Shown here: one piece after another, positions 8,499 through 17,088 of the stretch | How the letters are laid out: each line of letters begins with the position of its first letter | Numbering within the stretch: position 1 is the first letter of the stretch | Assembly: GCF_029952525.1 (NCBI RefSeq) | Contig: NZ_JASAOF010000006.1 | Location: 1 to 64,000, forward strand | Direction: 5' to 3' | DNA: 64,000 nucleotides | Source of the DNA: Saccharopolyspora ipomoeae | GTDB taxonomy: Bacteria > Actinomycetota > Actinomycetes > Mycobacteriales > Pseudonocardiaceae | Program-made: the position numbers and the translations under genes | Notes under the pieces: model-generated | Told to the model about the DNA's origin: nothing | Database searches by the model: none | What the model saw: the letters and a program-made list of their open reading frames with translations, nothing else

Positions 8499-9953
8499 AT
8501 GCAATTCGTGGTGCGGGCCGAGAGCGGGGCGGTGCAGGGCGCCGCTGCGGGTGATGTGCAGGTGTTCAAGGGGATCCCGTTCGCGGCCCCGCTGGACGGG
8601 CCTCGGCGGTTCCAGGCTCCGGCCGAGCCGGAGCGCTGGGACGGGGTGCGCGACGCCACGCGCTTCAGCCCGGCGGTCCCGCAACCGCCGATGGCCGACG
8701 GGCTGCCGTCGTCGTGGAAGCCGGGTGACGGCACCGACAGCCTCACGCTCAACGTCTGGACACCCGACCCGTCCGCGAACCTGCCCGTCATGGTGTGGTT
8801 CCACGGCGGCGCCTACCTGGCGGGCAGCCCGTCGGAGAGCAGCTACGACGGGGCGCGGCTGGCGAGCTCCGGCGTGGTCGTGGTGACCGCCGGGTACCGG
8901 GTCGGCTACGAGGGGTTCGGCTGGGTCGACGACGCGCCCGCCAACCGCGGCATCCTCGACCACCTCGCCGCGCTGCGCTGGGTGCGGGAGAACATCGCCG
9001 CCTTCGGCGGAAATCCCGACAACGTCACCATCTTCGGCGAGTCCGCCGGGGGCACCTCCATCGCCACCCTGGTCGCCGGGTCCGCGCGCACCGGGCTGTT
9101 CCACCGCGCGATCGCGCAGAGCCCGGCGGCGATGTACCGGGGTGAGGACGAAGCGCGCAAGGCCGCCGAGCTGATCACCGGTCCCGTCGGGGTGCGCCCG
9201 ACCGTCGCCGAGCTCGCGAAGGTCCCGGCCGAGCAGCTGCACGCCGCGCAGCGCGACGCCGCGGCCGAGATGACCCGCAACCGGGCGGCCTGGTCCGACA
9301 CCACGCCCTACGGCGTGGTCCTCGACGGCGAGACGCTCGGCGAACTCCCGTGGGTCGCGCTGCGCGGCGGCGCCGCCAGGGGAGTGGACCTCATCGCGGG
9401 CTTCACCGCGGAGGAGGCCACGCTGTTCACGGCGATGATGCGCCGCGAGCGCCTCGACCCCGATCGGCTGGCCGCCGACCTGCACCTGCGCGACGGCGTG
9501 ATGGACCAGTACCGCGCCGCGCACCCCGATCTCGACGACGCCGGGCTCTACAACACGCTGCTCAGCGACAAGCTGTTCCGGGTGCCCGCGCAGTGGATCG
9601 CCGAGGCGCACGCGGCGGCGGGGGAGCGCAGCTACCTCTACGAGCTCACCCTCCAGGCTCCCAACGGGCTGGGCGCCTGCCACGCGCTGGACATCCCGTT
9701 CACCTTCGGCAACACCGACGGCCCGCTGCTGGAGCTGCTGCTCGGCGGCGTGCCGGACGGGTTCGAGGAGCTCTCCGGCGAGTTCCGCCGCTCCTGGACG
9801 TCGTTCGCCGCCACCGGCGACCCCGGCTGGGACCGCTACCAGCCCACCGACCGCCGCACCCGCGTCCTGGACATCCCCAGCTCCACCGTCTCCGACCCGA
9901 TCGCCGCCTCCCGGGAGATCTGGGCGCACCGCTTCCCGGAGCTCACCGCGTGA
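8499..9953 (+). CDS. Type B carboxylesterase, paralogue
   Basis: A 484-residue carboxylesterase with the same layout as the gene at 3060: FKGIPFAAPLDGPRRFQAP, oxyanion-hole FHGGAY, nucleophile FGESAGG (Ser about residue 183) and ACHALDIPFTFG for the histidine. ATG 8499 is chosen because MQFVVRAESGAVQG matches the family N-terminus; no Shine-Dalgarno is present, so translation may be coupled to mocR or leaderless. Its last 11 bases overlap the 3' end of the convergent E1 gene. No signal peptide is seen. Natural substrate is unknown; broad ester or carbamate hydrolysis is known for the family. Confidence 0.87.
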   Translation: MQFVVRAESGAVQGAAAGDVQVFKGIPFAAPLDGPRRFQAPAEPERWDGVRDATRFSPAVPQPPMADGLPSSWKPGDGTDSLTLNVWTPDPSANLPVMVWFHGGAYLAGSPSESSYDGARLASSGVVVVTAGYRVGYEGFGWVDDAPANRGILDHLAALRWVRENIAAFGGNPDNVTIFGESAGGTSIATLVAGSARTGLFHRAIAQSPAAMYRGEDEARKAAELITGPVGVRPTVAELAKVPAEQLHAAQRDAAAEMTRNRAAWSDTTPYGVVLDGETLGELPWVALRGGAARGVDLIAGFTAEEATLFTAMMRRERLDPDRLAADLHLRDGVMDQYRAAHPDLDDAGLYNTLLSDKLFRVPAQWIAEAHAAAGERSYLYELTLQAPNGLGACHALDIPFTFGNTDGPLLELLLGGVPDGFEELSGEFRRSWTSFAATGDPGWDRYQPTDRRTRVLDIPSSTVSDPIAASREIWAHRFPELTA

Positions 9954-12126
9954 GCTTGAGCGCGGCGGCTTCGACCGCGTCCTCGTCGAGCAGCACGTGG
10001 TAGGCCGCCGCGCCGAGCGGGATGAAGCTGTCCTCGCTGGTCACCCGACTGATCGGACCGGTGAACCCGGCGTCCACCAGTGAGGTGATCACGGGCTCGG
10101 ACACGCCTCCGCTTCGGCGGGTCTCGTCGACGACGAGCACCCGGCCGGTGGCCTCGGCCGCGGCCAGCAGGTCCTCGGCGGGCAGCGGTGCGAGCCAGCG
10201 CAGGTCGAGGACGCGAGCGGCCACGCCGTGCCGCCGGAGCCGTTCGGCGACGCGCAGGCTCATCGGAACGCCGTTGCCGAAGCTCACCAGCGTCAGGTCG
10301 GTGCCGTCGCCGTAGGTGCGGGCACGGCCGATCGGGACGCGGTGCTCGCCCGGCACCGGGTAGTCGGCCAGCCAGCCGTCGTCGCCGGGTTCGTGCAGGT
10401 CGCGGGTGTGGTAGAGGGCGATGGGTTCGAGGAACGCGCACACCCGGCCGTCGACGCGGGCCGCCGCGACGCAGGTGCGCAGCATCGCCGCCGCGTCGTC
10501 GGGGCGCGACGGGGAGGCCAGGACCACGCCGGGCAGGTCGCGCAGGGCGGCGACGCTGTCGTCGTTGTGGAAGTGCCCGCCGAACCCCTTCTGGTAGCCG
10601 TAACCGGCGATGCGCACGACCATCGGGTTGGTGTAGCGGCCGTCGGAGAAGAAGCTGAGCGTGCTCGCCTCGCCGCGCAGCTGGTCGGCGGCGTTGTGCA
10701 GGTAGGCGAGGTACTGGATCTCCGGGATGGGCAGCAGGCCGGCCAGGCCGGCGCCGAGCGCGGTGCCGAGGATGCTCTGCTCGTCGAGCAGCGTGTCGAA
10801 AACCCTGCTGCCGCCGTACTTCTTGCGCAACCCCCGGGTCACGCCGTACACGCCGCCCTTGCGGGCGACGTCCTCGCCGAAGACGACGACGCGGTTGTCG
10901 CGGCCGAGCTCGTCGGCCAGCGAGCGGTTGATCGACTGCGCCAGCGTCAGCGGACCGCCGGAATCCGCGCGGCTCGGCGAGTTCTCGGCTGCTGCGGCGG
11001 CGATGGCGTCGGGGGAGTGGCGGTGCAGGGACGCCATGACCTCGCCCGCGCTGCCCAGCTTGCGGCGGCCCAGCGCCTCCTCGGCGAGCGCGTCGACCTC
11101 GGCCCGCTTGGCCTCGTAGCGGTCCAGGACCTCCTGGGCGGTGAGGGTCCCCCGTGAGATCAGTGCTCTCGCGGTTCCGAGCAGCGGGTCGCGGTCCTGG
11201 TCGCCGGTGATCTCGGTGCGCGACCGGTACGCCGACTCGACGTCGGACCCGGCGTGACCCATCAGCCGCACCGTGCGCAGGTGCAGGAACGCGGGCGCCC
11301 GGTGTTCCCGGACCCAGTCCGCCGACTCTCGCGAAACGCGAAGGCACTCAACGGGATCGGATCCGTCAGCGGTGAAGTAGCGGAGTCCCGGGCGGTTCCC
11401 GTAGGCGGTGGCGATCCAGCCGGACGGCGTGCGCACGCTGATGCCGATCCCGTTGTCCTCGCAGACCAGCAGCAGCGGCATCGGCAGGTCCTGGAAGGCG
11501 CAGTGCAGCGCCGAGTTGATCGCGCCGGTGGCCGTCGAGTGGTTCGCCGAGGCGTCGCCGAAGCTGCACACCACCACCGAATCCGCCGGCCACTCGGCCT
11601 CGACGCCGAGCCGCGCGCCCCGCTCCAGGGCGAACGCCAACCCGACCGAGCGCGGCAGGTGCGAGGCGATCGTCGAGGTCTGCGGGATCACCGCGAGGTC
11701 GCCGTGCCCGAAGACCTTGTGCCGACCGGCCGAGATCGGCTCGTCGGCAGAGGCCACGATCCCCAGCAGCACGTCCAGCAGCGGCGTGCTCCCGGCGACC
11801 TGCCGCGCCCGCTCCAGGTAGAACGCCCCGGACCGGTAGTGCAGCAGCGCCGGATCGCTCGACCGCAGCGCCGCCGCCACGGCCGCGTTCGACTCGTGCC
11901 CCGACGACCCGATGCTGTAGAAGCCCGCACCCCGCTTCCCCAGCTCACGTGCCTTGAGGTCGAGATGCCGACTCCCGATCTGCGAGTCGAACAACCCCAC
12001 CAGATCCGCGGCCGAGGCCGGGTCCGACCCGATTTCAATGGAACTCGGAGATCCGACTTCCATTGAAATCGCGGTACCGAGGTCGGGGACGGTGCGGACG
12101 AAGTGCTCGTCGACGGGTTCGGTCAT
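9943..12126 (-). CDS. Fused thiamine diphosphate-dependent E1 alpha/beta dehydrogenase
   Basis: A 727-residue protein joining an E1-alpha-like domain (about residues 40-380; thiamine-diphosphate motif starting at SFGDASANHS and ending at CEDNGIGIS) to an E1-beta/transketolase-C domain (about 390-727; VVFGEDVARKGGVYGVT, DTLLDEQSILGTALG). Such fusions act as the decarboxylating component of branched-chain or other 2-oxoacid dehydrogenase complexes. It is the last gene of a five-gene operon, overlapping the LysR gene by four bases (ATGA). No E2 or E3 gene is in the window, so a lipoyl partner must come from elsewhere. Residues 20-32 are encoded by a 40-bp hairpin repeat also found at 33.3 kb. 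From context it may act on 2-oxoadipate, but the substrate is inference. Confidence 0.83.
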   Translation of the reverse strand: MTEPVDEHFVRTVPDLGTAISMEVGSPSSIEIGSDPASAADLVGLFDSQIGSRHLDLKARELGKRGAGFYSIGSSGHESNAAVAAALRSSDPALLHYRSGAFYLERARQVAGSTPLLDVLLGIVASADEPISAGRHKVFGHGDLAVIPQTSTIASHLPRSVGLAFALERGARLGVEAEWPADSVVVCSFGDASANHSTATGAINSALHCAFQDLPMPLLLVCEDNGIGISVRTPSGWIATAYGNRPGLRYFTADGSDPVECLRVSRESADWVREHRAPAFLHLRTVRLMGHAGSDVESAYRSRTEITGDQDRDPLLGTARALISRGTLTAQEVLDRYEAKRAEVDALAEEALGRRKLGSAGEVMASLHRHSPDAIAAAAAENSPSRADSGGPLTLAQSINRSLADELGRDNRVVVFGEDVARKGGVYGVTRGLRKKYGGSRVFDTLLDEQSILGTALGAGLAGLLPIPEIQYLAYLHNAADQLRGEASTLSFFSDGRYTNPMVVRIAGYGYQKGFGGHFHNDDSVAALRDLPGVVLASPSRPDDAAAMLRTCVAAARVDGRVCAFLEPIALYHTRDLHEPGDDGWLADYPVPGEHRVPIGRARTYGDGTDLTLVSFGNGVPMSLRVAERLRRHGVAARVLDLRWLAPLPAEDLLAAAEATGRVLVVDETRRSGGVSEPVITSLVDAGFTGPISRVTSEDSFIPLGAAAYHVLLDEDAVEAAALKLTR
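12031..12070. repeat. 40-bp hairpin repeat inside the E1 gene
   Basis: Arms GATTTCAATGGAACTCGG (12031-12048) and CCGACTTCCATTGAAATC (12053-12070) pair with one mismatch around the 4-base loop AGAT. The same 18-4-18 architecture and consensus recur at 33333-33372. Here the element lies within codons 19-32 of the E1 gene and keeps its frame. Confidence 0.85.
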
Positions 12127-13037
12127 GACTGCTCCCACTCGGACGCGGCCGCTGTGCAGGACGAGGCCAGGAATTCCAGGGCGATCGGTAGCAGCGGGTT
12201 GGTGTTCTGCTTGCGGTAGAGGACCTTGACCCGGCGTCGCGGCTGGAAGCCGGAGATGCGGACGATGCCGGGCTGGTCCCGGGGGATGGCCAGCGCGGGC
12301 AGGACGGCGACGCCGAGCTCCCGGGAGACCAGGTCGCGGATCACGGTGTAGTCGTTGCTGCGGAAGGTGATGCGCGGGACGAACCCGGCCGCGGCGGCGA
12401 GCCGGATCAGCGACCGCGCGCCCGCGGTGTCCTCGCGGGTGCAGATCCAGTTGTCGTCGGCCAGGTCCGCCAGCTCCACGCGGTGGCGCCCGGCGAGGCG
12501 GTGCGAGGCGGGCAGGACCACGTGCAGCGGTTCGGCGAGCAGCTCCTCGGCGCACAGGTCGAGGGGCCACTGGCGCGGGTCCAGGTCGTACTCGAAGACC
12601 AGCGCCGCGTCGAGCACCCCGTCGAGGACGCCGTCGACGACCTCGTCGGGTTCGCCCTCGTCGAGTTGCACCTCGGCGTGCGGGCGCTGCGAGATCACCG
12701 CCGCCAGCACGTCCGGCAGCACCCGCGAGTTGGCGGTGGCGAACGAGGCCAGCCGCAGGCTGCCCTCGTCGCCGACGACCATCGCCCGCACCTCGCGCTC
12801 CAGCGAGTCCAGGGCGCCGAGCGCGTCGCGGCTGCGCTCGGCCAGCCGCAGCGCGAGCGCGGTGCTGCGGGCCGACCGGGCCGAGCGCTCGAACAGCGGT
12901 GCGCCGATCGCCCGCTCCAGCAGCACCATCTGCTGCGACACCGCCGAGGCCGTGTAGCCCAGCGCGCGCCCGGCCTCGGCGAACGAGCCGGTGCGCACGC
13001 ACTCCTGCAGCGTGCGCAGGTGAATCGGGTTGAGCAC
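12123..13037 (-). CDS. LysR family transcriptional regulator
   Basis: A 304-residue LysR regulator: winged helix-turn-helix at residues 4-63 (LRTLQECVRTGSFAEAGRALGYTASAVSQQ split over helix 1-3) and a type 2 periplasmic-binding-like effector domain from about residue 90. GTG 13037 has a perfect AGGAGG site overlapping the stop of the upstream dehydrogenase gene, nine bases away, and its own stop overlaps the E1 start. It is therefore embedded in the operon it presumably regulates, possibly with an amino acid or oxoacid as effector. The divergent region at 16928-17088 is the likeliest binding site. Confidence 0.9.
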   Translation of the reverse strand: MLNPIHLRTLQECVRTGSFAEAGRALGYTASAVSQQMVLLERAIGAPLFERSARSARSTALALRLAERSRDALGALDSLEREVRAMVVGDEGSLRLASFATANSRVLPDVLAAVISQRPHAEVQLDEGEPDEVVDGVLDGVLDAALVFEYDLDPRQWPLDLCAEELLAEPLHVVLPASHRLAGRHRVELADLADDNWICTREDTAGARSLIRLAAAAGFVPRITFRSNDYTVIRDLVSRELGVAVLPALAIPRDQPGIVRISGFQPRRRVKVLYRKQNTNPLLPIALEFLASSCTAAASEWEQS

Positions 13038-13046
13038 GCCGCCTCC

Positions 13047-14198
13047 TCAGGCGGGGACGGGCAGCCGGCCGCGCAGCCGCATCGCCTCGCGGACCCGCTG
13101 CTCGGCCATCGCCAGCGCCGCCGCGTGCGGCAGCACGCCCTCGCGCGCGGCGGCGTCGAGCACCAGCAGGGTGTTGCGCCGGGTGCGGGCCGCGACCTCG
13201 TCGAGGATGCGGGCCGGTTCGGGCCGGAACGCGGAGCGCCGGGCGTCCATCGCGAACCCGGCCGCGATCGCCCCACCGGCGTTGGCGATGAAGTCCGGCA
13301 CGATCTCCACCCCCCGCGCGCCCAGCGCCTCCCGGGCGCGCGGCGTGGTCGGCAGGTTGGCGCCCTCCACGATCAGCCCGGCCCTGATCCGCTCGGCCAC
13401 CGTCGGGTCGATGACGTCCTGCCGGGCCGCCGGGATCAGCACGTCGCAGTCCACGGTGAGCTCCTCGCCCTGGGCGATCCGCTGCGCGGGTGCGGCTTTG
13501 GCGACGCAGGCGTCGCCGAACTCCGCCCGCGCGGCCAGCCACTCGGGCACGTCGAGCCCGTTCGCGTCGTGCACCGAACCGTCCACGGTGGACAGCGCGA
13601 CGAGCTGGGCGCCGAACTCGTGCAGCCGCGCGGCGGTGGCCGCGCCGACCGCGCCGAAGCCCTGCACCGCGATCCGCGCCCCGGCCACCGGTTTCCCGGC
13701 GCGCTCCAGCGCGGCCAGCGCCGCCTCGGCGACACCGTGCCCGGTCACCCCGAGCTGGTCGTAGGGCACCCCGCCGAGGGCTTCCGGGACGCCGACGGCC
13801 GCGCCGCGATCGGCGAGCTCGTCCTGGATGATCGCCGCGTCGTGCTCGGTCATCCCCATGTCCAGCCCGGCGACGTAGCTGGCCGGGATCTGGTCGGCCA
13901 GCCGCCGCGCGAACGCGCGCACCACGGCTTCCTTGTCGGGCGAGTCCGGGTCGGCGACGATCCCGGCCTTCGCGCCGCCGTGGAAGAGGTCGACCGCCGC
14001 CCACTTCCAGGTCATCACGCGCGCCAGCCGCGCGACCTCGCCGACGGTCACCGTCGGCGCCATGCGGGTGCCGCCCTTGCCGGTGCCGCGCGCGGTGTTG
14101 TCGATGACCAGCACGCCCCGCATCCCGGTGCGAGCGTCGGAGACGCAGACGACCTTCTCCGGGCCCCACTCGTCGATCTCCTGCAACAGGTCGACCAC
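13047..14198 (-). CDS. Glu/Leu/Phe/Val dehydrogenase family amino acid dehydrogenase
   Basis: A 383-residue NAD(P)-dependent amino acid dehydrogenase. The catalytic-lysine region reads FHGGAKAGI near residue 78 and the Rossmann motif VQGFGAVGAATAARL is near residue 190. Members interconvert an L-amino acid with its 2-oxoacid and ammonia. It is the third gene of the operon, 12 bases after the FAD oxidase. The genomic setting next to an ALDH7-like gene suggests a substrate such as 2-aminoadipate, but leucine, valine or glutamate cannot be excluded. It differs clearly from the second family member at 25115. Confidence 0.85.
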   Translation of the reverse strand: MVDLLQEIDEWGPEKVVCVSDARTGMRGVLVIDNTARGTGKGGTRMAPTVTVGEVARLARVMTWKWAAVDLFHGGAKAGIVADPDSPDKEAVVRAFARRLADQIPASYVAGLDMGMTEHDAAIIQDELADRGAAVGVPEALGGVPYDQLGVTGHGVAEAALAALERAGKPVAGARIAVQGFGAVGAATAARLHEFGAQLVALSTVDGSVHDANGLDVPEWLAARAEFGDACVAKAAPAQRIAQGEELTVDCDVLIPAARQDVIDPTVAERIRAGLIVEGANLPTTPRAREALGARGVEIVPDFIANAGGAIAAGFAMDARRSAFRPEPARILDEVAARTRRNTLLVLDAAAREGVLPHAAALAMAEQRVREAMRLRGRLPVPA

Positions 14199-14210
14199 GG
14201 TTGTCCCTTC

Positions 14211-15347
14211 CTAGACGCAGTTGTGCTCGGGCCGGACCTCGGCGCCGTCGAAGCGGCGCACGTCGAGACCGGAGACGTCGATCGGTGGTGTGCGGCCCAG
14301 CACCAGGTCGCGCATCACCTCGCCGACCGCCGGGCTCTGCAGGAAGCCGTGCCCGGAGAAGCCGGTGGCGTAGAAGAACCGGCCGGAGTTGCCGATCAGC
14401 GCGTTGTGGTCCGGGGTGATCTCGTAGAGCCCGGCCCAGCCGTGCGCCACGCCCGCCTCGGCGACCCGCGGAGCCCGCCGAGCGACGGCTTCGCTGAGCC
14501 GCCCCAACCAGCGGTCGTCGGTGCCGAGCCGGAACCCGAACTCCTCGTCCGGATCCGACATGCCCACCAGCAGGCCGGGTCCTTCCTCGTGGAAGTAGAA
14601 GCTGGTGGCGAAGTCGATGGTGAACGGCAGCTTCGGCGGCAGGTCCGGCATCGGCTCGGTGACCAGGATCTGCCTGCGCAGCGGGCGCACCGGCAGCCGC
14701 ACCCCGGCGAGCTCGCCGACCTCCGCCGACCAGGCCCCGGCCGCGCACACCACCGTCGAGGTGCGCACCTCGCCCTGATCGGTGAGCACACCGCTGATCT
14801 CACCGCCGTGCGTCTCGATGCCGGTCACCGAAACCCCGCGCCGCAGCACCGCCCCGTGCTCGCGGGCCGCCCTGGCGTAGCCCTGCACCACGCCCTCGGG
14901 CGTGCAGTGCCCGTCGGTGGGGGAGAAGGCCGCGGCCAGCAGGCCCTCCGGCGACACCAGCGGCGACAGCTCGCACGCCTCGGCGACGGTCAGCATCCGG
15001 CTCGGCACGCCCAGCGAGTTCTGCAGCGCCACGCTGCCCTCGAACGCGGCGACGTCGGCCGGATCCGACAGCAGGAACAGGTACCCCTGCTGCTTGAGAT
15101 CGATGTCGCCACCGGGCCGCCGCGCGAAGTCCTCGAAGGCCCGCAGACTGCGCTGCCCGAGCTCGATGTTGACCGGATCGGAGAACTGCGCCCGGACACC
15201 GCCGGCCGCCTTGCTGGTGCTGCCCGAACCGAGTTCGTCGCGCTCCAGCAACAGCACGTCCGCGCCGGCTTCGGCGAGGTGGAAGGCGGTGCTCACGCCC
15301 ACCGCCCCGCCGCCGACGACCACCACTTCCGCAGCGGCCGGGAGCAC
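14211..15347 (-). CDS. FAD-dependent amine/amino acid oxidase (DadA/SoxB family)
   Basis: A 378-residue flavoprotein of the DAO superfamily (glycine/D-amino acid oxidase, sarcosine oxidase beta). The dinucleotide fold VVVVGGGAVGVSTAFHLAEAG is at residues 8-29 with the ribose acid ERDELGSGST following; HGWAGLYEITPDHNALIG and GFSGHGFLQSPAVGE near the C-terminus are typical flavin-contact segments. It starts with GTG 15347, overlapping the stop of the aldehyde dehydrogenase gene by one base, so the two are translationally coupled. Pipecolate, saccharopine, sarcosine and proline-type amines are all possible substrates; pairing with an ALDH7-like gene favours pipecolate or saccharopine. Confidence 0.85.
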   Translation of the reverse strand: MLPAAAEVVVVGGGAVGVSTAFHLAEAGADVLLLERDELGSGSTSKAAGGVRAQFSDPVNIELGQRSLRAFEDFARRPGGDIDLKQQGYLFLLSDPADVAAFEGSVALQNSLGVPSRMLTVAEACELSPLVSPEGLLAAAFSPTDGHCTPEGVVQGYARAAREHGAVLRRGVSVTGIETHGGEISGVLTDQGEVRTSTVVCAAGAWSAEVGELAGVRLPVRPLRRQILVTEPMPDLPPKLPFTIDFATSFYFHEEGPGLLVGMSDPDEEFGFRLGTDDRWLGRLSEAVARRAPRVAEAGVAHGWAGLYEITPDHNALIGNSGRFFYATGFSGHGFLQSPAVGEVMRDLVLGRTPPIDVSGLDVRRFDGAEVRPEHNCV

Positions 15348-16927
15348 TAGTTCCCGCCCAATTCCGGGGGCAGCCGGTAGTCGAGCTCGGGCTCGACGGT
15401 GTCGACGTCCATCTGGGCCTTCTGCAGCTTGCCGGAGAAGTCCCAGTTCAACGACTGCCAGCGGGTGAACTGGTCGAGCACCCAGATGCCCGACTGGCGA
15501 CTTCCGTTGCCGGACTTGCCGTTCCCGCCGAACGGCAGGTGCGCCTCGGCACCGGAGGTCGAGTTGTTCACGCTGAGCATGCCCGCCCCGATACCCTGCC
15601 GGAACCGGAACGCCTTGGCCGGATCGGTGGTGTAGATCGCCGCCGACAGCCCGTAGCCGGGCGCGTTGCCGAGCTCGATGGCCTCGTCGAGCGTGTCGTA
15701 GGCGGTGATGCCGACGATCGGGCCGAAGGTCTCGTTGCGGAAGATGTGGTCGTCGGTGCGCATCCCGTCGACCAGCACCGGGTGGTAGTACAGCCCGGTG
15801 GCCGGATCGCCGTGGAAACCCTTGCGCGGCTTGTCGTTCCCGATCCGGCCGACGGCGTCCGAGCCCAGCGTGGTGTGGTGCGGCTGCAGGGTGTCCAAGA
15901 TGGACTCGAAGTTGTCGGCGAACTTCTGGTCCAGCATCGGCCCGTAGAGCACGTCGCCGCCGGGCTCGCCGACGGTGGCCGCGCGCAGCGCCTCGTCCAG
16001 GCGCCGGGTGAACTCGTCCTTGACGTCGCGGTGCACGATCAGGTTGCCCAGCGAGGTGCAGCGCTGACCGGCCGTGCCCCAGCCGGAGAACAGCGCGCCC
16101 TCCACGGCCAGGTCCAGGTCGGCGTCCTCGGTGACGATCATCGGGTTCTTCCCGCCCAGCTCCAGGCACGGGTTCTGCAGGTGGCGGCCGCACAGCTCGC
16201 CGACCCGAGTGCCGACGGCGCTGGACCCGGTGAAGCCGACCTTGTTGACCGTGCCCGCTTCGAGCGAGGCCTCCAGGCCCTTGAAGGTCGCCTCGCCGTC
16301 GGTGTAGACGAGGTTGAGGACGCCCTTGGGGACCCCGGCCTTCCACGCGAGCTCGGCGACCGCGCGGGCCGCACCGGCCGCGTACTCGGCGGGCTTCCAC
16401 ACGACCGCGTTGCCGCACAGCAGCGCCGGCACCAGGTACCAGGACGGGACCGCCACCGGGAAGTTGCCCGCGGTGATCACCACGGCCACGCCGACCGGCA
16501 CGCGGAAGGTGAACAGCTGCTTGTCGGGCATCTCCGAGGGCACGGTCTGCCCGTAGAGCCTGCGGCCCTCGCCGAGGAAGAAGTCGCAGGTGTCGACGAT
16601 CTCCTGGACCTCGCCGAGCGCTTCGGCGTACGGCTTGCCGATCTCGCGGGTCACCAGCTTCGCGAGGGATTCCTTGTTCGCCTCGACCAGGCGGCCGAGC
16701 CCGGCGATGACGCGACCGCGGACCGGCGCGGGCACCTGGGACCACTCCTTCTGCGCCCGCTGGGCCTGCTCGGTGGCGGCCACCAGCGTGTCGGGGGTGC
16801 CCAGGGCGACCTTGGCGACGACGTCGTCGAGGTTCGCGGGGTTCTTCGAGAGGTACTCGCCTCCGCCGTCGACCACCTCCGGGGCGTCCGGGCCGATCAC
16901 GGAGCTCAACGTCGCCTGCACCGCCAT
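15347..16927 (-). CDS. Aldehyde dehydrogenase, ALDH7-like
   Basis: A 526-residue NAD(P)-dependent aldehyde dehydrogenase. The catalytic cysteine is in GTAGQRCTS (about residue 313), the general-base glutamate in LELGGKNP (about 279), and the cofactor segment in NFPVAVPSWY (about 155). RLYGQTVPSEMP and NFPVAVPSW resemble the ALDH7/alpha-aminoadipate-semialdehyde dehydrogenase branch, which oxidises piperideine-6-carboxylate/aminoadipate semialdehyde in lysine breakdown. The N-terminus is about 25 residues longer than most ALDHs. It is first in a five-gene operon and its promoter lies in 16928-17088. The lysine assignment is an inference from motif likeness and neighbours. Confidence 0.85.
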   Translation of the reverse strand: MAVQATLSSVIGPDAPEVVDGGGEYLSKNPANLDDVVAKVALGTPDTLVAATEQAQRAQKEWSQVPAPVRGRVIAGLGRLVEANKESLAKLVTREIGKPYAEALGEVQEIVDTCDFFLGEGRRLYGQTVPSEMPDKQLFTFRVPVGVAVVITAGNFPVAVPSWYLVPALLCGNAVVWKPAEYAAGAARAVAELAWKAGVPKGVLNLVYTDGEATFKGLEASLEAGTVNKVGFTGSSAVGTRVGELCGRHLQNPCLELGGKNPMIVTEDADLDLAVEGALFSGWGTAGQRCTSLGNLIVHRDVKDEFTRRLDEALRAATVGEPGGDVLYGPMLDQKFADNFESILDTLQPHHTTLGSDAVGRIGNDKPRKGFHGDPATGLYYHPVLVDGMRTDDHIFRNETFGPIVGITAYDTLDEAIELGNAPGYGLSAAIYTTDPAKAFRFRQGIGAGMLSVNNSTSGAEAHLPFGGNGKSGNGSRQSGIWVLDQFTRWQSLNWDFSGKLQKAQMDVDTVEPELDYRLPPELGGN

Positions 16928-17088
16928 GCACCTCTTCCAGGTCGGGGATCACCCTGCTCGGGAATAACGCTGAGATCACCGTAGAACGACGGAGCGTGTT
17001 CTGTTGAGGATCAGAAGAGTGATTTCTCGTCGGGCTGAGCACCAGTGATGCTGGGGCTTCCCGTGAGGCGGGTGGTGTGCCACCGTCG
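16928..17088. promoter_or_regulatory. Divergent control region of the putative lysine cluster
   Basis: This 161-base gap separates the operon start (16927, minus) from the cyclodeaminase gene (plus) and must hold both promoters. GATCACC is repeated directly at 16949-16955 and 16973-16979, and TTCTG/CAGAA arms flank TTGAGGAT around 17000-17018. These are candidate LysR sites; no clear hexamers were found. Confidence 0.45.

Noticed and set aside
12483-15350. Open plus-strand frame of 955 codons
   Set aside because: Antisense shadow of the LysR, amino acid dehydrogenase and FAD oxidase genes, all of which have clear motifs and correct ribosome sites on the minus strand.
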